A stretch of DNA of 64,000 nucleotides from Alistipes sp. (GTDB taxonomy: Bacteria > Bacteroidota > Bacteroidia > Bacteroidales > Rikenellaceae), in contig JAHHQN010000001.1 of the NCBI GenBank assembly GCA_020026375.1, forward strand, positions 133,207 to 197,206, given 5' to 3'. How positions within the stretch are numbered: the first letter of the stretch is position 1; every line of letters begins with the position of its first letter. Below are positions 9,234 to 17,867 of the stretch, in pieces. The translations under genes and the position numbers were made by a program. The notes under the pieces are model-generated. The model did no database searches. It saw nothing but the letters and a program-made list of their open reading frames with translations, and was not told the origin of the DNA.

Positions 9234-11393
9234 ATGAAAAACTATGTAGCAAGAGAGATCAAAAACATTGTTCTCATTGGAGCTCCCGGCACGGGGAAAA
9301 CTACCCTTGCCGAAGCAATGGCTTATGAGGGTAAGGTCATTGACCGCAGGGGTAGTATCGAAGCGAACAACACGCTTTCGGACAATACCGATATCGAACA
9401 CGAATACAAACGCTCGATATTCTCCACCATTCTCTTCACCGAATTCATGGATCGCAAGCTCAATATCATCGACTGCCCGGGCTCGGACGACTTCTGCGGA
9501 AGCCTCTTCTCGGCATTCAAGGTCGGCGATGTGGGCTTGTTTGTTTTCAATGCCCAGAACGGCGGCTGGGAGGTAGGCAGCGAAATACAGGCGCGCTACG
9601 CCCGTCTGCTCAAGAAACCCGTCATCGGTGTCATCAACCAGCTCGACGCCGACAAGGCTTCGTTCGAGGCGGCCTACGATGCCATCTGTGCCTCTTCACG
9701 CGTGAAACCCGTCTTAGTACAATATCCCGTAAATCAGGGAGCAGGATTCAACGCCTTCATCGACGTGCTGCTGATGAAGATGTACCGCTTCAAAGATAAC
9801 GACGGACACCGCGAGGAACTCGAAATCCCCGAGGAGGAGATGGAGAAGGCCCAGCGTCTGCACAAGGAGCTGGTGGAGATTGCCGCCGAACACGACGAGG
9901 AGCTCATGGAACTCTACTTCGAGAAGGGCAACCTCACACAGGACGATATCCGTCAGGGTCTGAAAATCGGTGTGGCACGCCGCGAGGTGATGCCCATGTT
10001 CTGCGCATCGGGCAAGAACGACATCGGCACCAAGCGACTCATGGAGTTCATCATCAACGTGGCTCCCGGTCCGCTGAAGGCCCCCTCGTTCCTCTCGACC
10101 GAAGGTGAGGAGCTGCCGGCCGACATCGACGCTCCGGCACTGGCCTTCATCTTCAAGACCCAGCTCGAACAGCACATCGGCGAAATCACCTACTTCCGTG
10201 TTATCCGCGGCAAACTGACCGAAGGCATGGAGCTGGTCAACTCGCGCACGGGCAACAAGGAGAAAATCTCGCAGCTCTTCGCCGTGGCCGGCAAGAACCG
10301 CATCAAGGTGACCGAACTCTCGGCCGGCGACATCGGCTGCACCGTGAAGCTGAAGGGCGCACGCACCAACGACTCGCTGGCGGCCGCCGCGGCCGTGGTG
10401 GCTGTCGACCCCATCGTCTTCCCCGAACCGCGCTACCGTGCCGCCATCAAGTGCAAGGACCAGGCCGATGAGGAGAAGCTGGGCAAGCTGCTCAACGACG
10501 TGAAGTTCGAAGACCCCACCATTCTGGTCGACTACTCCAAGGAGCTGAAGCAGACCATCATTCAGGGTCAGGGCGAACACCACCTCAACATTCTGCGCAA
10601 CAAGATTCAGACGGAGAACAAACTCCAGTTCGAATACATGGCCCCCAAGATTCCCTACCGCGAGACCATCACCAAGGTGGCACAGGCCGACTACCGCCAC
10701 AAGAAGCAGTCGGGCGGTGCGGGTCAGTTCGGCGAGGTACACATGATTATCGAACCCTACTACGAAGGCATGCCCGAACCCAAAACCTACAAGGTTCCCG
10801 GCAAGGGCGAGCTGACGGTCAACATCAAGAACAAGGAGGAGTACAATCTGGCATGGGGCGGCAAGCTGCAGTTCTACTCGGCCATTGTCGGCGGTGCCAT
10901 CGACGCACGCTTCATGCCGGCCATTCTCAAGGGTATCATGGAGAAGATGGACGAGGGTCCGCTCACCGGTTCGTATGCACGCGATATCCGTGTGATTATC
11001 TACGACGGCAAGATGCACCCGGTTGACTCCAACGAAATCTCGTTCAAACTGGCGGCACGCAACGCCTTCAAGGAGGCCTTCCGTAATGCCGGCCCCAAGA
11101 TTATGGAGCCGATCTACAATGTGGAGGTACTCGTGCCGAGCGCCTACATGGGTGCCGTGATGAGCGACCTGCAGAACCGCCGCGCCATGATTCTGGGCAT
11201 GGAGTCCGACAAGGGCTTCGACCGCCTGAACGCCACGGTGCCTCTGGCCGAGTTGTACCGCTACTCGACCACCCTCTCGTCGCTGACTTCGGGTTCGGCC
11301 ACCTACTCCATGAAGTTCTCTTCCTACGAGCAGGTTCCGGCCGATGTTCAGGCCAAGCTCCTGAAGGCTTACACCGACACCGACGAAGAGTAA
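9234..11393 (+). CDS. fusA2: EF-G2-like elongation factor without the catalytic histidine
   Basis: A 719-residue EF-G paralog with five-domain architecture. The G1 loop is intact (GAPGTGKTT, 16-24). The G3 loop reads DCPGSDD (80-86) where canonical EF-G has DTPGH; Ser84 therefore replaces the His that positions the hydrolytic water. Switch I lacks the usual RGITI segment (KRSIFS, 59-64) and G4 is NQLD (135-138) rather than NKxD. Domain IV/V signatures remain (QSGGAGQFGEV; PAILKGIMEKMDEGPL). Published work on Bacteroides thetaiotaomicron describes a GTPase-deficient EF-G2 needed for gut fitness; this protein has the same signature as I recall it. Monocistronic, with a strong terminator. Confidence 0.87.
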   Translation: MKNYVAREIKNIVLIGAPGTGKTTLAEAMAYEGKVIDRRGSIEANNTLSDNTDIEHEYKRSIFSTILFTEFMDRKLNIIDCPGSDDFCGSLFSAFKVGDVGLFVFNAQNGGWEVGSEIQARYARLLKKPVIGVINQLDADKASFEAAYDAICASSRVKPVLVQYPVNQGAGFNAFIDVLLMKMYRFKDNDGHREELEIPEEEMEKAQRLHKELVEIAAEHDEELMELYFEKGNLTQDDIRQGLKIGVARREVMPMFCASGKNDIGTKRLMEFIINVAPGPLKAPSFLSTEGEELPADIDAPALAFIFKTQLEQHIGEITYFRVIRGKLTEGMELVNSRTGNKEKISQLFAVAGKNRIKVTELSAGDIGCTVKLKGARTNDSLAAAAAVVAVDPIVFPEPRYRAAIKCKDQADEEKLGKLLNDVKFEDPTILVDYSKELKQTIIQGQGEHHLNILRNKIQTENKLQFEYMAPKIPYRETITKVAQADYRHKKQSGGAGQFGEVHMIIEPYYEGMPEPKTYKVPGKGELTVNIKNKEEYNLAWGGKLQFYSAIVGGAIDARFMPAILKGIMEKMDEGPLTGSYARDIRVIIYDGKMHPVDSNEISFKLAARNAFKEAFRNAGPKIMEPIYNVEVLVPSAYMGAVMSDLQNRRAMILGMESDKGFDRLNATVPLAELYRYSTTLSSLTSGSATYSMKFSSYEQVPADVQAKLLKAYTDTDEE

Positions 11394-11431
11394 CATGGAA
11401 AAGTTGGGATAGTTTTATAGATATTTGGACG

Positions 11432-11464
11432 GGACGGCCGATTGTTCGGCCGTCCTTTTTTTTT
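11432..11464 (+). terminator. Terminator of the EF-G2-like gene
   Basis: A perfect 10-bp stem (11432-11441 with 11446-11455) is followed by nine T. Confidence 0.92.
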
Positions 11465-11892
11465 GCACTCCGCCCTCCTTTCACCGCCCGCGGCCGGGTT
11501 CGGCACGGCATTTGCCGCCTCGGAAGATGAAACCACAAATACAACAAGCCTTATGAAAACTTCGAAATCCTCCCGACCCCTGTGTCACCGCGGCCGCTGC
11601 CGCACCCATCGTCCCGCCGCCGACACCTCACGCACCGCCTCGCTGCTCACCGCCGCCGACCTGCCCGTCCGCCCCGCCGCACAACCCGGCACCACCCCCA
11701 CTTCACGACAGTCGCGCGATGCCGCCACGCAGGAGGTCGTCGCCACCAATCCCTCGCCGGAAAGCATGGACAGCCGGTAACAAGTTTGTAACAAAAGGGA
11801 AGTTCTGCAAGCGCAAACTTATGAAAAGGTTACCGGTCTCTTAATAAATCGTTAACTTCGTACAAAGGCTTCCGAATTGGCAAAAAAAGGGC
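11465..11892. other. Gene-poor spacer between the EF-G2-like gene and the phosphate transporter
   Basis: GC-rich, with no recognisable gene. The only start-like frame (11553-11780, plus strand, 75 codons, MKTSKSSRPLCHRG then Pro/Thr/Ala-rich) has no domain and the composition of random GC-rich DNA; it cannot be excluded as a small protein but I do not call it. Confidence 0.5.
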
Positions 11893-11900
11893 TAAATTTG
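11893..11900 (+). promoter_or_regulatory. Bacteroidota -7 box of the PiT operon
   Basis: TAAATTTG, 29 nt before the ATG. No clear -33 element. Confidence 0.5.
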
Positions 11901-11929
11901 TTCAAGAAATCAAAGAATTCAAACTCAAA

Positions 11930-14158
11930 ATGAGCGAAATCTACACCGTCATCATCGGTATTCTTGGCATTCTTGCCATCTCGGGACTCTTCGTCGGAGT
12001 CACCAACGATGCAGTGAACTTCCTGAACTCTGCCATCGGTTCCAAAGCGGCACCTCTCAAAACGATTCTTGCCGTAGCATCAGTAGGTATTATAATAGGT
12101 GTCGTGACCTCAAGCGGCATGATGGAGGTAGCCCGAAGCGGTATGTTCAATCCGGGGCTGTTCTCCTTCCATGAGGTGATGATGCTCTATTTGGGCGTAA
12201 TGTTCGCCAATGTCATTCTCCTCGACCTCTACAACTCGTGGGGACTCCCGACATCGACTACCGTATCACTGATTTTCTGTCTGTTGGGTTCGGCCCTGGC
12301 CATCTCGGTGCAGAAAATCAGCGCAAGCCCCACCCTCGGCATCGAGCATCTGGGCGAGCTGATCAACACCTCGCGCGCTCTGGGTATCGTGTCGGCCATT
12401 CTGCTCTCGGTCATCATCGCCTTCACTTTCGGTACCGTGACCATGTACATCTCGCGTATCCTCTTCTCGTTCCGCTATTTGGGCATCTTCCGCAAGTTCG
12501 GTGCGCTGTGGTGCGGTATCTCGTTCACCGCCATCATCTACTTCGCCATCTTCAAGGGTCTGAAGTCGGTGGCTGCCCACAACGAGGTGATTCACACCAT
12601 CGAGAACAACCTGTTGCTCTCGCTCCTGATCTGTCTGATCGTTGCGTCGCTGATTCTGTTCTTCCTCCAGCGATTCAAAATCAATATCCTCCGTATCACC
12701 ATTCTCTCGGGTACCATGGCACTGGCTCTGGCCTTTGCAGGTAACGACCTGGTGAACTTCATCGGTGTTCCCGTGGCGGCACTCGATGCTTTCAACATCG
12801 CCCGTCACACCGGCGACCCCTCGATGACGATGGACGCTCTGGCCAACGATGTTCCGGCCAACTTCCTCTTCCTCATCGGTGCGGGTGTGGTCATGATCAT
12901 CACACTGTGGACCTCGAAGAAGGCCATGCACGTGACCGAGACCGAAATCAGCCTCGCAGCGCAGGGTGACGAGGGTGAGGAGCGTTACGGCTCGTCGATG
13001 CTCTCGAGAACCATCGTCCGCGCGGCCATCAACATGAACACCGCCATCGAGCGTATCGTTCCCAAGCGTATCCGCGAGGGTATCGCCCGCCGCTTCGAGT
13101 TCGTCGACGTGGAGCAGACCGGCGCACCCTACGACATGATTCGCGCAACGGTGAACCTCACCACCTCGGCACTGCTCATCTCGGTGGCCACCTCGCTCAA
13201 ACTGCCCCTCTCGACCACCTACGTCTGCTTCATGGTAGCCATGGGTTCGTCGCTGGCCGACAAGGCATGGGGTCGTGAGAGTGCCGTCTACCGCATCTCG
13301 GGTGTCATCACCGTAGTGGCCGGCTGGTTCATCACCGCATTGGGCGGCTTCATCATCGCCTTCCTGGTGGGTCTTCTGCTGATTTACGGCGGCATGTGGG
13401 CATTCGGTATCATCTCGGTACTCTGCATCTACATGCTTATCCACAGCAACTTCCTCAAGAAGCACAAGACATCGGCCGACACCGCAAAGGCCGAGGCACA
13501 GAGCAGCGACGAGATTATCGTCTCGCTCAAGGAGGAGGTATGCTCCACCATGCTGTCGGCCACCAAGATTTACGACCGCACACTGATTGCCGTCTTCAAG
13601 GAGAACCGCAAAGTCCTCCGCGAGATGGTCAAGGACGCCAACGACCTGTTCTACCGCTCACGCGAACGCAAATACTCGCTGCTGCACACCCTCAAGAAGC
13701 TGCAGGCTTCGGACGTCAACACGGCACACTACTATGTGCAGGTGGTCGACTACCTCAATGAGATGACCAAGGCACTGCTCCACATCACCCGTCCGGCATT
13801 CGACCACATCGACAACAACCACGAGGGTCTGAGCGTCGAGCAGACACGCGACCTGATGGCCATCAACGACGAGGTGGAGTCCATCTACCGGCAGATTTAC
13901 TTCATGCTCCGCAACGACAACTTCAGCGATCTGGAGATGGTACTCTCGCGCCGCGACAACCTCTTCATGTCGATTTCGGAGGCCATGAAGCAGGAGTTGA
14001 ACCGCATCAACACCTCGCAGAGCGGCACCAAGGCTTCGATGCTCTACATCACCATTCTCAACGAGACCAAGAACATGGTGCTGCAGTCGCGAAACCTGCT
14101 CAAGTCACAGCAGTATTACCTCAACAACAAAAGCGAATATTCAGTTCACATCAAATAA
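11930..14158 (+). CDS. PiT-family inorganic phosphate transporter with C-terminal PhoU-like domain
   Basis: A 742-residue inner-membrane phosphate:cation symporter. Both halves of the PiT signature are present: GVTNDAVNFLNSAIGS (about 23-38) and AGNDLVNFIGVPVAAL (about 266-281). About ten to twelve hydrophobic helices reach residue about 520. The last 220 residues are a soluble helical region (LREMVKDANDLFYRSRERKYSLLHTLKKLQ...) resembling PhoU/DUF47, a length typical of Bacteroidota PiT proteins but not of short ones such as E. coli PitA. The next gene starts 4 nt after the stop. Confidence 0.88.
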   Translation: MSEIYTVIIGILGILAISGLFVGVTNDAVNFLNSAIGSKAAPLKTILAVASVGIIIGVVTSSGMMEVARSGMFNPGLFSFHEVMMLYLGVMFANVILLDLYNSWGLPTSTTVSLIFCLLGSALAISVQKISASPTLGIEHLGELINTSRALGIVSAILLSVIIAFTFGTVTMYISRILFSFRYLGIFRKFGALWCGISFTAIIYFAIFKGLKSVAAHNEVIHTIENNLLLSLLICLIVASLILFFLQRFKINILRITILSGTMALALAFAGNDLVNFIGVPVAALDAFNIARHTGDPSMTMDALANDVPANFLFLIGAGVVMIITLWTSKKAMHVTETEISLAAQGDEGEERYGSSMLSRTIVRAAINMNTAIERIVPKRIREGIARRFEFVDVEQTGAPYDMIRATVNLTTSALLISVATSLKLPLSTTYVCFMVAMGSSLADKAWGRESAVYRISGVITVVAGWFITALGGFIIAFLVGLLLIYGGMWAFGIISVLCIYMLIHSNFLKKHKTSADTAKAEAQSSDEIIVSLKEEVCSTMLSATKIYDRTLIAVFKENRKVLREMVKDANDLFYRSRERKYSLLHTLKKLQASDVNTAHYYVQVVDYLNEMTKALLHITRPAFDHIDNNHEGLSVEQTRDLMAINDEVESIYRQIYFMLRNDNFSDLEMVLSRRDNLFMSISEAMKQELNRINTSQSGTKASMLYITILNETKNMVLQSRNLLKSQQYYLNNKSEYSVHIK

Positions 14159-14162
14159 ATAA

Positions 14163-14729
14163 ATGGATATAGCAAAAGCAAAGCGACGTGAAAACATCGC
14201 CGAATACATCCTCTATCTATGGCAGATAGAGGATTTGCTTCGTGCACTGCAGTTCAGTCCCGAAGCTGTCTACTCCCAACTCATCGCCCCACGAAAAGAT
14301 ATTGAAGAGGCACAGAAACCCGTCTTCCTGATGTGGTATATGGACATCGCCAACCTCCTGCGCGAGGAAGGCAAGGAGGAGAAGGGTCATCTGGAGCATA
14401 CCCTCCACCTGATTCAGGACCTCCACGACCTCCACCTCCAGCTGATGAACCTGCCCGTGGGCGAACACTACCGCAAGACCGTGGCACAGCTCGAACCCGA
14501 GTTGCCGCGTCTGCGCTCGGTGTTGGGCAACCCCGGCATGAGCGACACGGAGCTGTGTTTCCGCGCCCTCTACGCCACCATGCTCTACCGCATCAAGGGT
14601 CAGGGCGAAAACCACGCCGTCGGCGACACCATCGCCCTCATCTCGCCGGTCATCGGCGAGCTGGCGGCCCTCCACGGCAAGGTCGAACGCGGCGAAATCG
14701 ACCTGTTCAAAAAAGCCGACGACGAGTAA
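14163..14729 (+). CDS. DUF4924-family protein
   Basis: A 188-residue, probably cytosolic, mostly helical protein (NIAEYILYLWQIEDLLRALQFS at the N terminus) matching my recollection of DUF4924, a Bacteroidota family without known function. The 4-nt gap to the PiT transporter implies translational coupling, so a link to phosphate uptake is possible but unproven. A strong terminator follows. Confidence 0.7.
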   Translation: MDIAKAKRRENIAEYILYLWQIEDLLRALQFSPEAVYSQLIAPRKDIEEAQKPVFLMWYMDIANLLREEGKEEKGHLEHTLHLIQDLHDLHLQLMNLPVGEHYRKTVAQLEPELPRLRSVLGNPGMSDTELCFRALYATMLYRIKGQGENHAVGDTIALISPVIGELAALHGKVERGEIDLFKKADDE

Positions 14730-14752
14730 CCCTCGCCGACAATTACACCTGC

Positions 14753-14786
14753 GACAGCCGCCCCGGAAAAGGGGCGGCTGTCTTTT
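14753..14786 (+). terminator. Terminator of the PiT-DUF4924 operon
   Basis: A perfect 12-bp stem (14753-14764 with 14771-14782) is followed by TTTT. Confidence 0.9.
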
Positions 14787-14844
14787 GTTTCTCTTTTTTC
14801 GCCCGAAAATCGGAGTTGAGATAACAACCGAAGCGAAAAAGCAT

Positions 14845-14852
14845 TACATTTG
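14845..14852 (+). promoter_or_regulatory. Bacteroidota -7 box of the YitT-family gene
   Basis: TACATTTG, 25 nt before the ATG. Confidence 0.55.
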
Positions 14853-14877
14853 CACCCGTTTTTAAAAAAGTATAATA

Positions 14878-15798
14878 ATGACAACACGATTGGTCAGTTC
14901 ATCAAAACAGGCCGTGCGCGAGTTGAAGGATTACCTCCTCATTGCCATCGGCATGGTTCTTTACGGTATCGGCTGGACAGTATTCCTGCTGCCCAACGAG
15001 ATTACGGTCGGCGGACTTCCGGGCATCGCCTCCATCGTCTACTGGGGTACAGGCATTCCCGTGCAGTATGTCTACACCTCGGTGAACACCATTCTGCTGA
15101 TACTGTCAGTCAAAATTCTGGGCTGGAAATTCAGCGTAAAAACCATCTTTGCGGTCTTCACCCTCAGCTTCTTCCTGGTCTTCATACAGCAGCTTCTCGA
15201 CGGAGTGACCATCATCAAGAACGAGCCCTTCATGTCGTGTATCCTGGGTGCCACGCTCTGCGGCGGCGGTATCGGCATCGCCTTCTCGGTCAACGGCAGC
15301 TCGGGCGGTACCGACATCGTGGCGGCCATCATCAACAAATACAGGGACATCTCGCTGGGACGCATCATCATGTTCATCAACATGACCATCGTCACCTGCA
15401 GCTACTTCGTGCTGAAGGACTGGGGACAGGTGGTCTACGGCTATGTGACACTCTATGTGTGCAGCTTTGTCATCGACCAGATTGTCAACAGCTCGCGCCA
15501 GTCGGTGCAGTTCTTCATCATCTCGAAGAAGTATGAGGAAATCGGCCGCGAAATCAATGCCCTCCACCGCGGTGTCACCATCATCGACGCCACGGGTCTC
15601 TACACGGGCAACGAGCAGAAAATCATGTTCGTGTTGGCCAAGAGCCGCCAATCAAACACCATCTTCCGCATCATCAACGACATCGACCCCAACGCCTTTG
15701 TATCGCAGAGTGCCGTCATCGGTGTCTTCGGCGAGGGCTTCGACCATCTGAAGGTAGGCAAGAGCAAGGCCCTGAAAGAGAGCAAAACCACAAAATAG
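14878..15798 (+). CDS. YitT-family membrane protein (DUF161 + DUF2179)
   Basis: A 306-residue membrane protein with five to six hydrophobic helices in residues about 18-195 (including NEITVGGLPGIASIVYW and FSVNGSSGGTDIVAAIINK, both typical of YitT proteins), then a cytosolic DUF2179 domain (about 220-290; GLYTGNEQKIMFVLAKSRQ). Function is unknown; transport has been suggested for the family. Single-gene unit with its own promoter box and terminator. Confidence 0.88.
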   Translation: MTTRLVSSSKQAVRELKDYLLIAIGMVLYGIGWTVFLLPNEITVGGLPGIASIVYWGTGIPVQYVYTSVNTILLILSVKILGWKFSVKTIFAVFTLSFFLVFIQQLLDGVTIIKNEPFMSCILGATLCGGGIGIAFSVNGSSGGTDIVAAIINKYRDISLGRIIMFINMTIVTCSYFVLKDWGQVVYGYVTLYVCSFVIDQIVNSSRQSVQFFIISKKYEEIGREINALHRGVTIIDATGLYTGNEQKIMFVLAKSRQSNTIFRIINDIDPNAFVSQSAVIGVFGEGFDHLKVGKSKALKESKTTK

Positions 15799-15818
15799 AA
15801 AACTAAATACTGAGGAAG

Positions 15819-15855
15819 CGGGTGGGCTGCATGAGGCAGTCCGCCCGTTTTTTTT
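15819..15855 (+). terminator. Terminator of the YitT-family gene
   Basis: A 12-bp stem with two G-T pairs (15819-15830 with 15836-15847) is followed by eight T. Confidence 0.88.
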
Positions 15856-15952
15856 GCATTTACAGCCTCTCTGGCGGCCGTTTTCCCTGCTACGGGACTT
15901 CCACCCCGACCCGACGACAAACGCCACAGAAGGCCCGATACGGGCGCACACG

Positions 15953-15984
15953 AAAAAGCCGGAGTTCTGACGAACTCCGGCTTT
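15953..15984. terminator. Strong hairpin, possible second terminator for rpmH
   Basis: A perfect 13-bp stem (15955-15967 with 15972-15984). On the minus strand it ends in a T-run, so it could back up the rpmH terminator. The rest of 15856-16059 holds nothing I can support. Confidence 0.6.
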
Positions 15985-16060
15985 CACACACATCGGGGAT
16001 TGTCGGGTGGACCATTACCTCACCCTCCCCATAAATAAGCCCTCCGCAGAGGGAGAATGA

Positions 16061-16090
16061 AAAAAGGCCGTCAAGACGATTGACGACCTT
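16061..16090 (-). terminator. Terminator of rpmH
   Basis: An 11-bp stem including one G-T pair (16064-16074 with 16080-16090), with a T-run on the minus strand from 16065 downward. Confidence 0.8.
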
Positions 16091-16121
16091 ATTTCATTCG
16101 TGGATGATGAAGTACTCTAAA

Positions 16122-16283
16122 TTAAGCGTACTTGAAAGTTGACTCATCCGAAACTGTAAGTTTCTTACGACCCTTTGCACGGCGTGCAGCCAGCACCTTG
16201 CGACCATTAACAGTAGCCATACGAGCACGGAAACCATGCTTGTTGATTCTCTTGCGACGCGAGGGCTGATAAGTTCTCTTCAT
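16122..16283 (-). CDS. rpmH: 50S ribosomal protein L34
   Basis: A 53-residue highly basic protein beginning MKRTYQPSRRKRINKHGFRA and ending DESTFKYA, the unmistakable L34 sequence. It belongs to the large ribosomal subunit. In many bacteria rpmH sits directly before rnpA; here rnpA is about 24 kb away in another operon, so rpmH is a stand-alone gene with its own promoter box (16332-16339) and terminator. It is divergent from murA. Confidence 0.97.
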   Translation of the reverse strand: MKRTYQPSRRKRINKHGFRARMATVNGRKVLAARRAKGRKKLTVSDESTFKYA

Positions 16284-16331
16284 TGCCATAGCTATCTAAT
16301 TTTTTGTTGTTTCGTACATTTTTACGGATTG

Positions 16332-16339
16332 CAAAAGTA
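16332..16339 (-). promoter_or_regulatory. -7 box of rpmH
   Basis: Read on the minus strand this is TACTTTTG, about 49 nt before the rpmH ATG; a TTTG at 16359-16356 lies 16 nt further upstream, a bit closer than the usual 19-21 nt. Confidence 0.55.
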
Positions 16340-16412
16340 CAACAAAAAAGTTATCCAAAAAAATTTTTCGCTAAAATATTTCAAATTAACAGGTAAAAAG
16401 CACGATTATTTT

Positions 16413-16420
16413 TATCTTTG
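16413..16420 (+). promoter_or_regulatory. -7 box of murA
   Basis: TATCTTTG, 91 nt before the murA ATG at 16512, implying a leader of about 85 nt. It also shows that longer in-frame starts upstream of 16413 are not used. Confidence 0.6.
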
Positions 16421-16511
16421 TAGAGAAAGAGAGGGTTTTCGGGGGCCGAACAGCACTGTTTTTGCGTCTCCACCCCTCCAGAAAAACATACCACCCCAAA
16501 ATCTTACAACT

Positions 16512-17831
16512 ATGGCAGTATTTAGAGTCGAAGGCGGACACCGCCTCAGTGGAAGCATCACTCCGCAGGGTGCCAAGAACGAAGCCCTGCAGATTATATG
16601 TGCCACACTGCTCACTCCGGAACGTGTGGTCATTCACAACATACCGCAGATTCTCGATGTCATGCAGCTCATCGAGCTGTTGAGAAAGATGGGCGTGAAG
16701 GTCGAGCGGCTCGACGACGACAGCTATTCGTTCGAGGCACGCGACATCGATTTCGACTACATACGGAGCGAGGACTACCGCCAGCGCTGCACCCGTCTGC
16801 GCGGCTCGGTAATGCTCATCGGCCCCATGCTGGCGCGTTTCGGCGTGGGCTATATCCCCAAGCCCGGCGGTGACAAAATCGGCCGCCGCCGTCTCGACAC
16901 CCACTTCCTCGGATTCCAGAAGCTCGGTGCCAAGTTCAATTTCGACATCGCCGACTCGTTCTTCATGGTCGAGGGCAAGCCCCTCAAAGGCACCTACATG
17001 CTCCTCGACGAAGCCTCGGTGACCGGCACGGCCAACATCGTGATGGCCGCCGTGATGGCCAAAGGCCGCACCACCATATATAATGCCGCCTGCGAACCCT
17101 ATCTCCAGCAGCTGTGCAAGATGCTCAACCGCATGGGCGCACGCATCTCGGGCATCGCCTCCAACCTGCTCACCATCGACGGTGTGGAATCGCTCGGAGG
17201 CACCAGCCACACCCTGCTGCCCGACATGATCGAGGTGGGCAGTTTCATCGGCATGGCCGCCATGAACCAGTCGGAGCTGACCATCAAGAATGTGTCGTTC
17301 GAGAATCTGGGCATCATACCGGCACAGTTCGCCCGCATGGGTATCCGCTTCGAGCAGCGCGGCGACGACATCTATATCCCCCAGCAGGACCATTACAGCA
17401 TCGACACCTTCCTCGACGGCTCGATCATGACCATCGCCGACGCACCGTGGCCGGGACTCACCCCCGACCTGTTGTCCATCTTCCTGGTGGTGGCCACCCA
17501 GGCCAAAGGTGCCGTGCTGATTCACCAGAAGATGTTCGAGAGCCGTCTGTTCTTCGTCGACAAACTCATCGACATGGGCGCACAGATTATCCTCTGTGAC
17601 CCCCACCGCGCCACGGTCATCGGCCACGACCACCGCATACGTCTGCGCGCCACACGCATGTCGTCGCCCGACATACGCGCCGGTGTGGCTCTGCTCATCG
17701 CCGCCATGTCGGCCGAAGGAGTGTCGACCATACAGAACATCGACCAGATTGACCGCGGCTACAAGTTCATCGACCAGCGTCTCAACGCACTGGGTGCCCA
17801 CATCACCCGTGTGGAGGACGACTGCAAATAG
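16512..17831 (+). CDS. murA: UDP-N-acetylglucosamine 1-carboxyvinyltransferase (Asp-type active site)
   Basis: Adds enolpyruvate from PEP to UDP-GlcNAc, the first committed step of peptidoglycan synthesis. 439 residues, start MAVFRVEGGHRLSGS, with the Lys-Asn pair at the active site intact (QGAKNEAL, 19-26). The usual catalytic-loop Cys115 is replaced: the loop reads PGGDKIGRRRLD, so Asp121 occupies that place. Asp-type MurA enzymes (for example mycobacterial) stay active but escape alkylation by fosfomycin. The frame is open further upstream, but the promoter at 16413 and homology place the start here. tdk follows 36 nt later. Confidence 0.95.
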   Translation: MAVFRVEGGHRLSGSITPQGAKNEALQIICATLLTPERVVIHNIPQILDVMQLIELLRKMGVKVERLDDDSYSFEARDIDFDYIRSEDYRQRCTRLRGSVMLIGPMLARFGVGYIPKPGGDKIGRRRLDTHFLGFQKLGAKFNFDIADSFFMVEGKPLKGTYMLLDEASVTGTANIVMAAVMAKGRTTIYNAACEPYLQQLCKMLNRMGARISGIASNLLTIDGVESLGGTSHTLLPDMIEVGSFIGMAAMNQSELTIKNVSFENLGIIPAQFARMGIRFEQRGDDIYIPQQDHYSIDTFLDGSIMTIADAPWPGLTPDLLSIFLVVATQAKGAVLIHQKMFESRLFFVDKLIDMGAQIILCDPHRATVIGHDHRIRLRATRMSSPDIRAGVALLIAAMSAEGVSTIQNIDQIDRGYKFIDQRLNALGAHITRVEDDCK

Positions 17832-17867
17832 TCCCCACGACCTGAAAAATTATAGAAGAAAAGAAAT

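Noticed and set aside
11553..11780. 75-codon plus-strand frame after the EF-G2 terminator
   Set aside because: It begins with a plausible MKTSK but is Pro/Arg/Thr/Ala-rich with no domain, and has no promoter box close upstream. Left as a possibility, not a call.
16236..16511. Upstream extension of the murA frame
   Set aside because: It overlaps rpmH and the divergent promoters and lacks homology; the -7 box at 16413 lies inside it.
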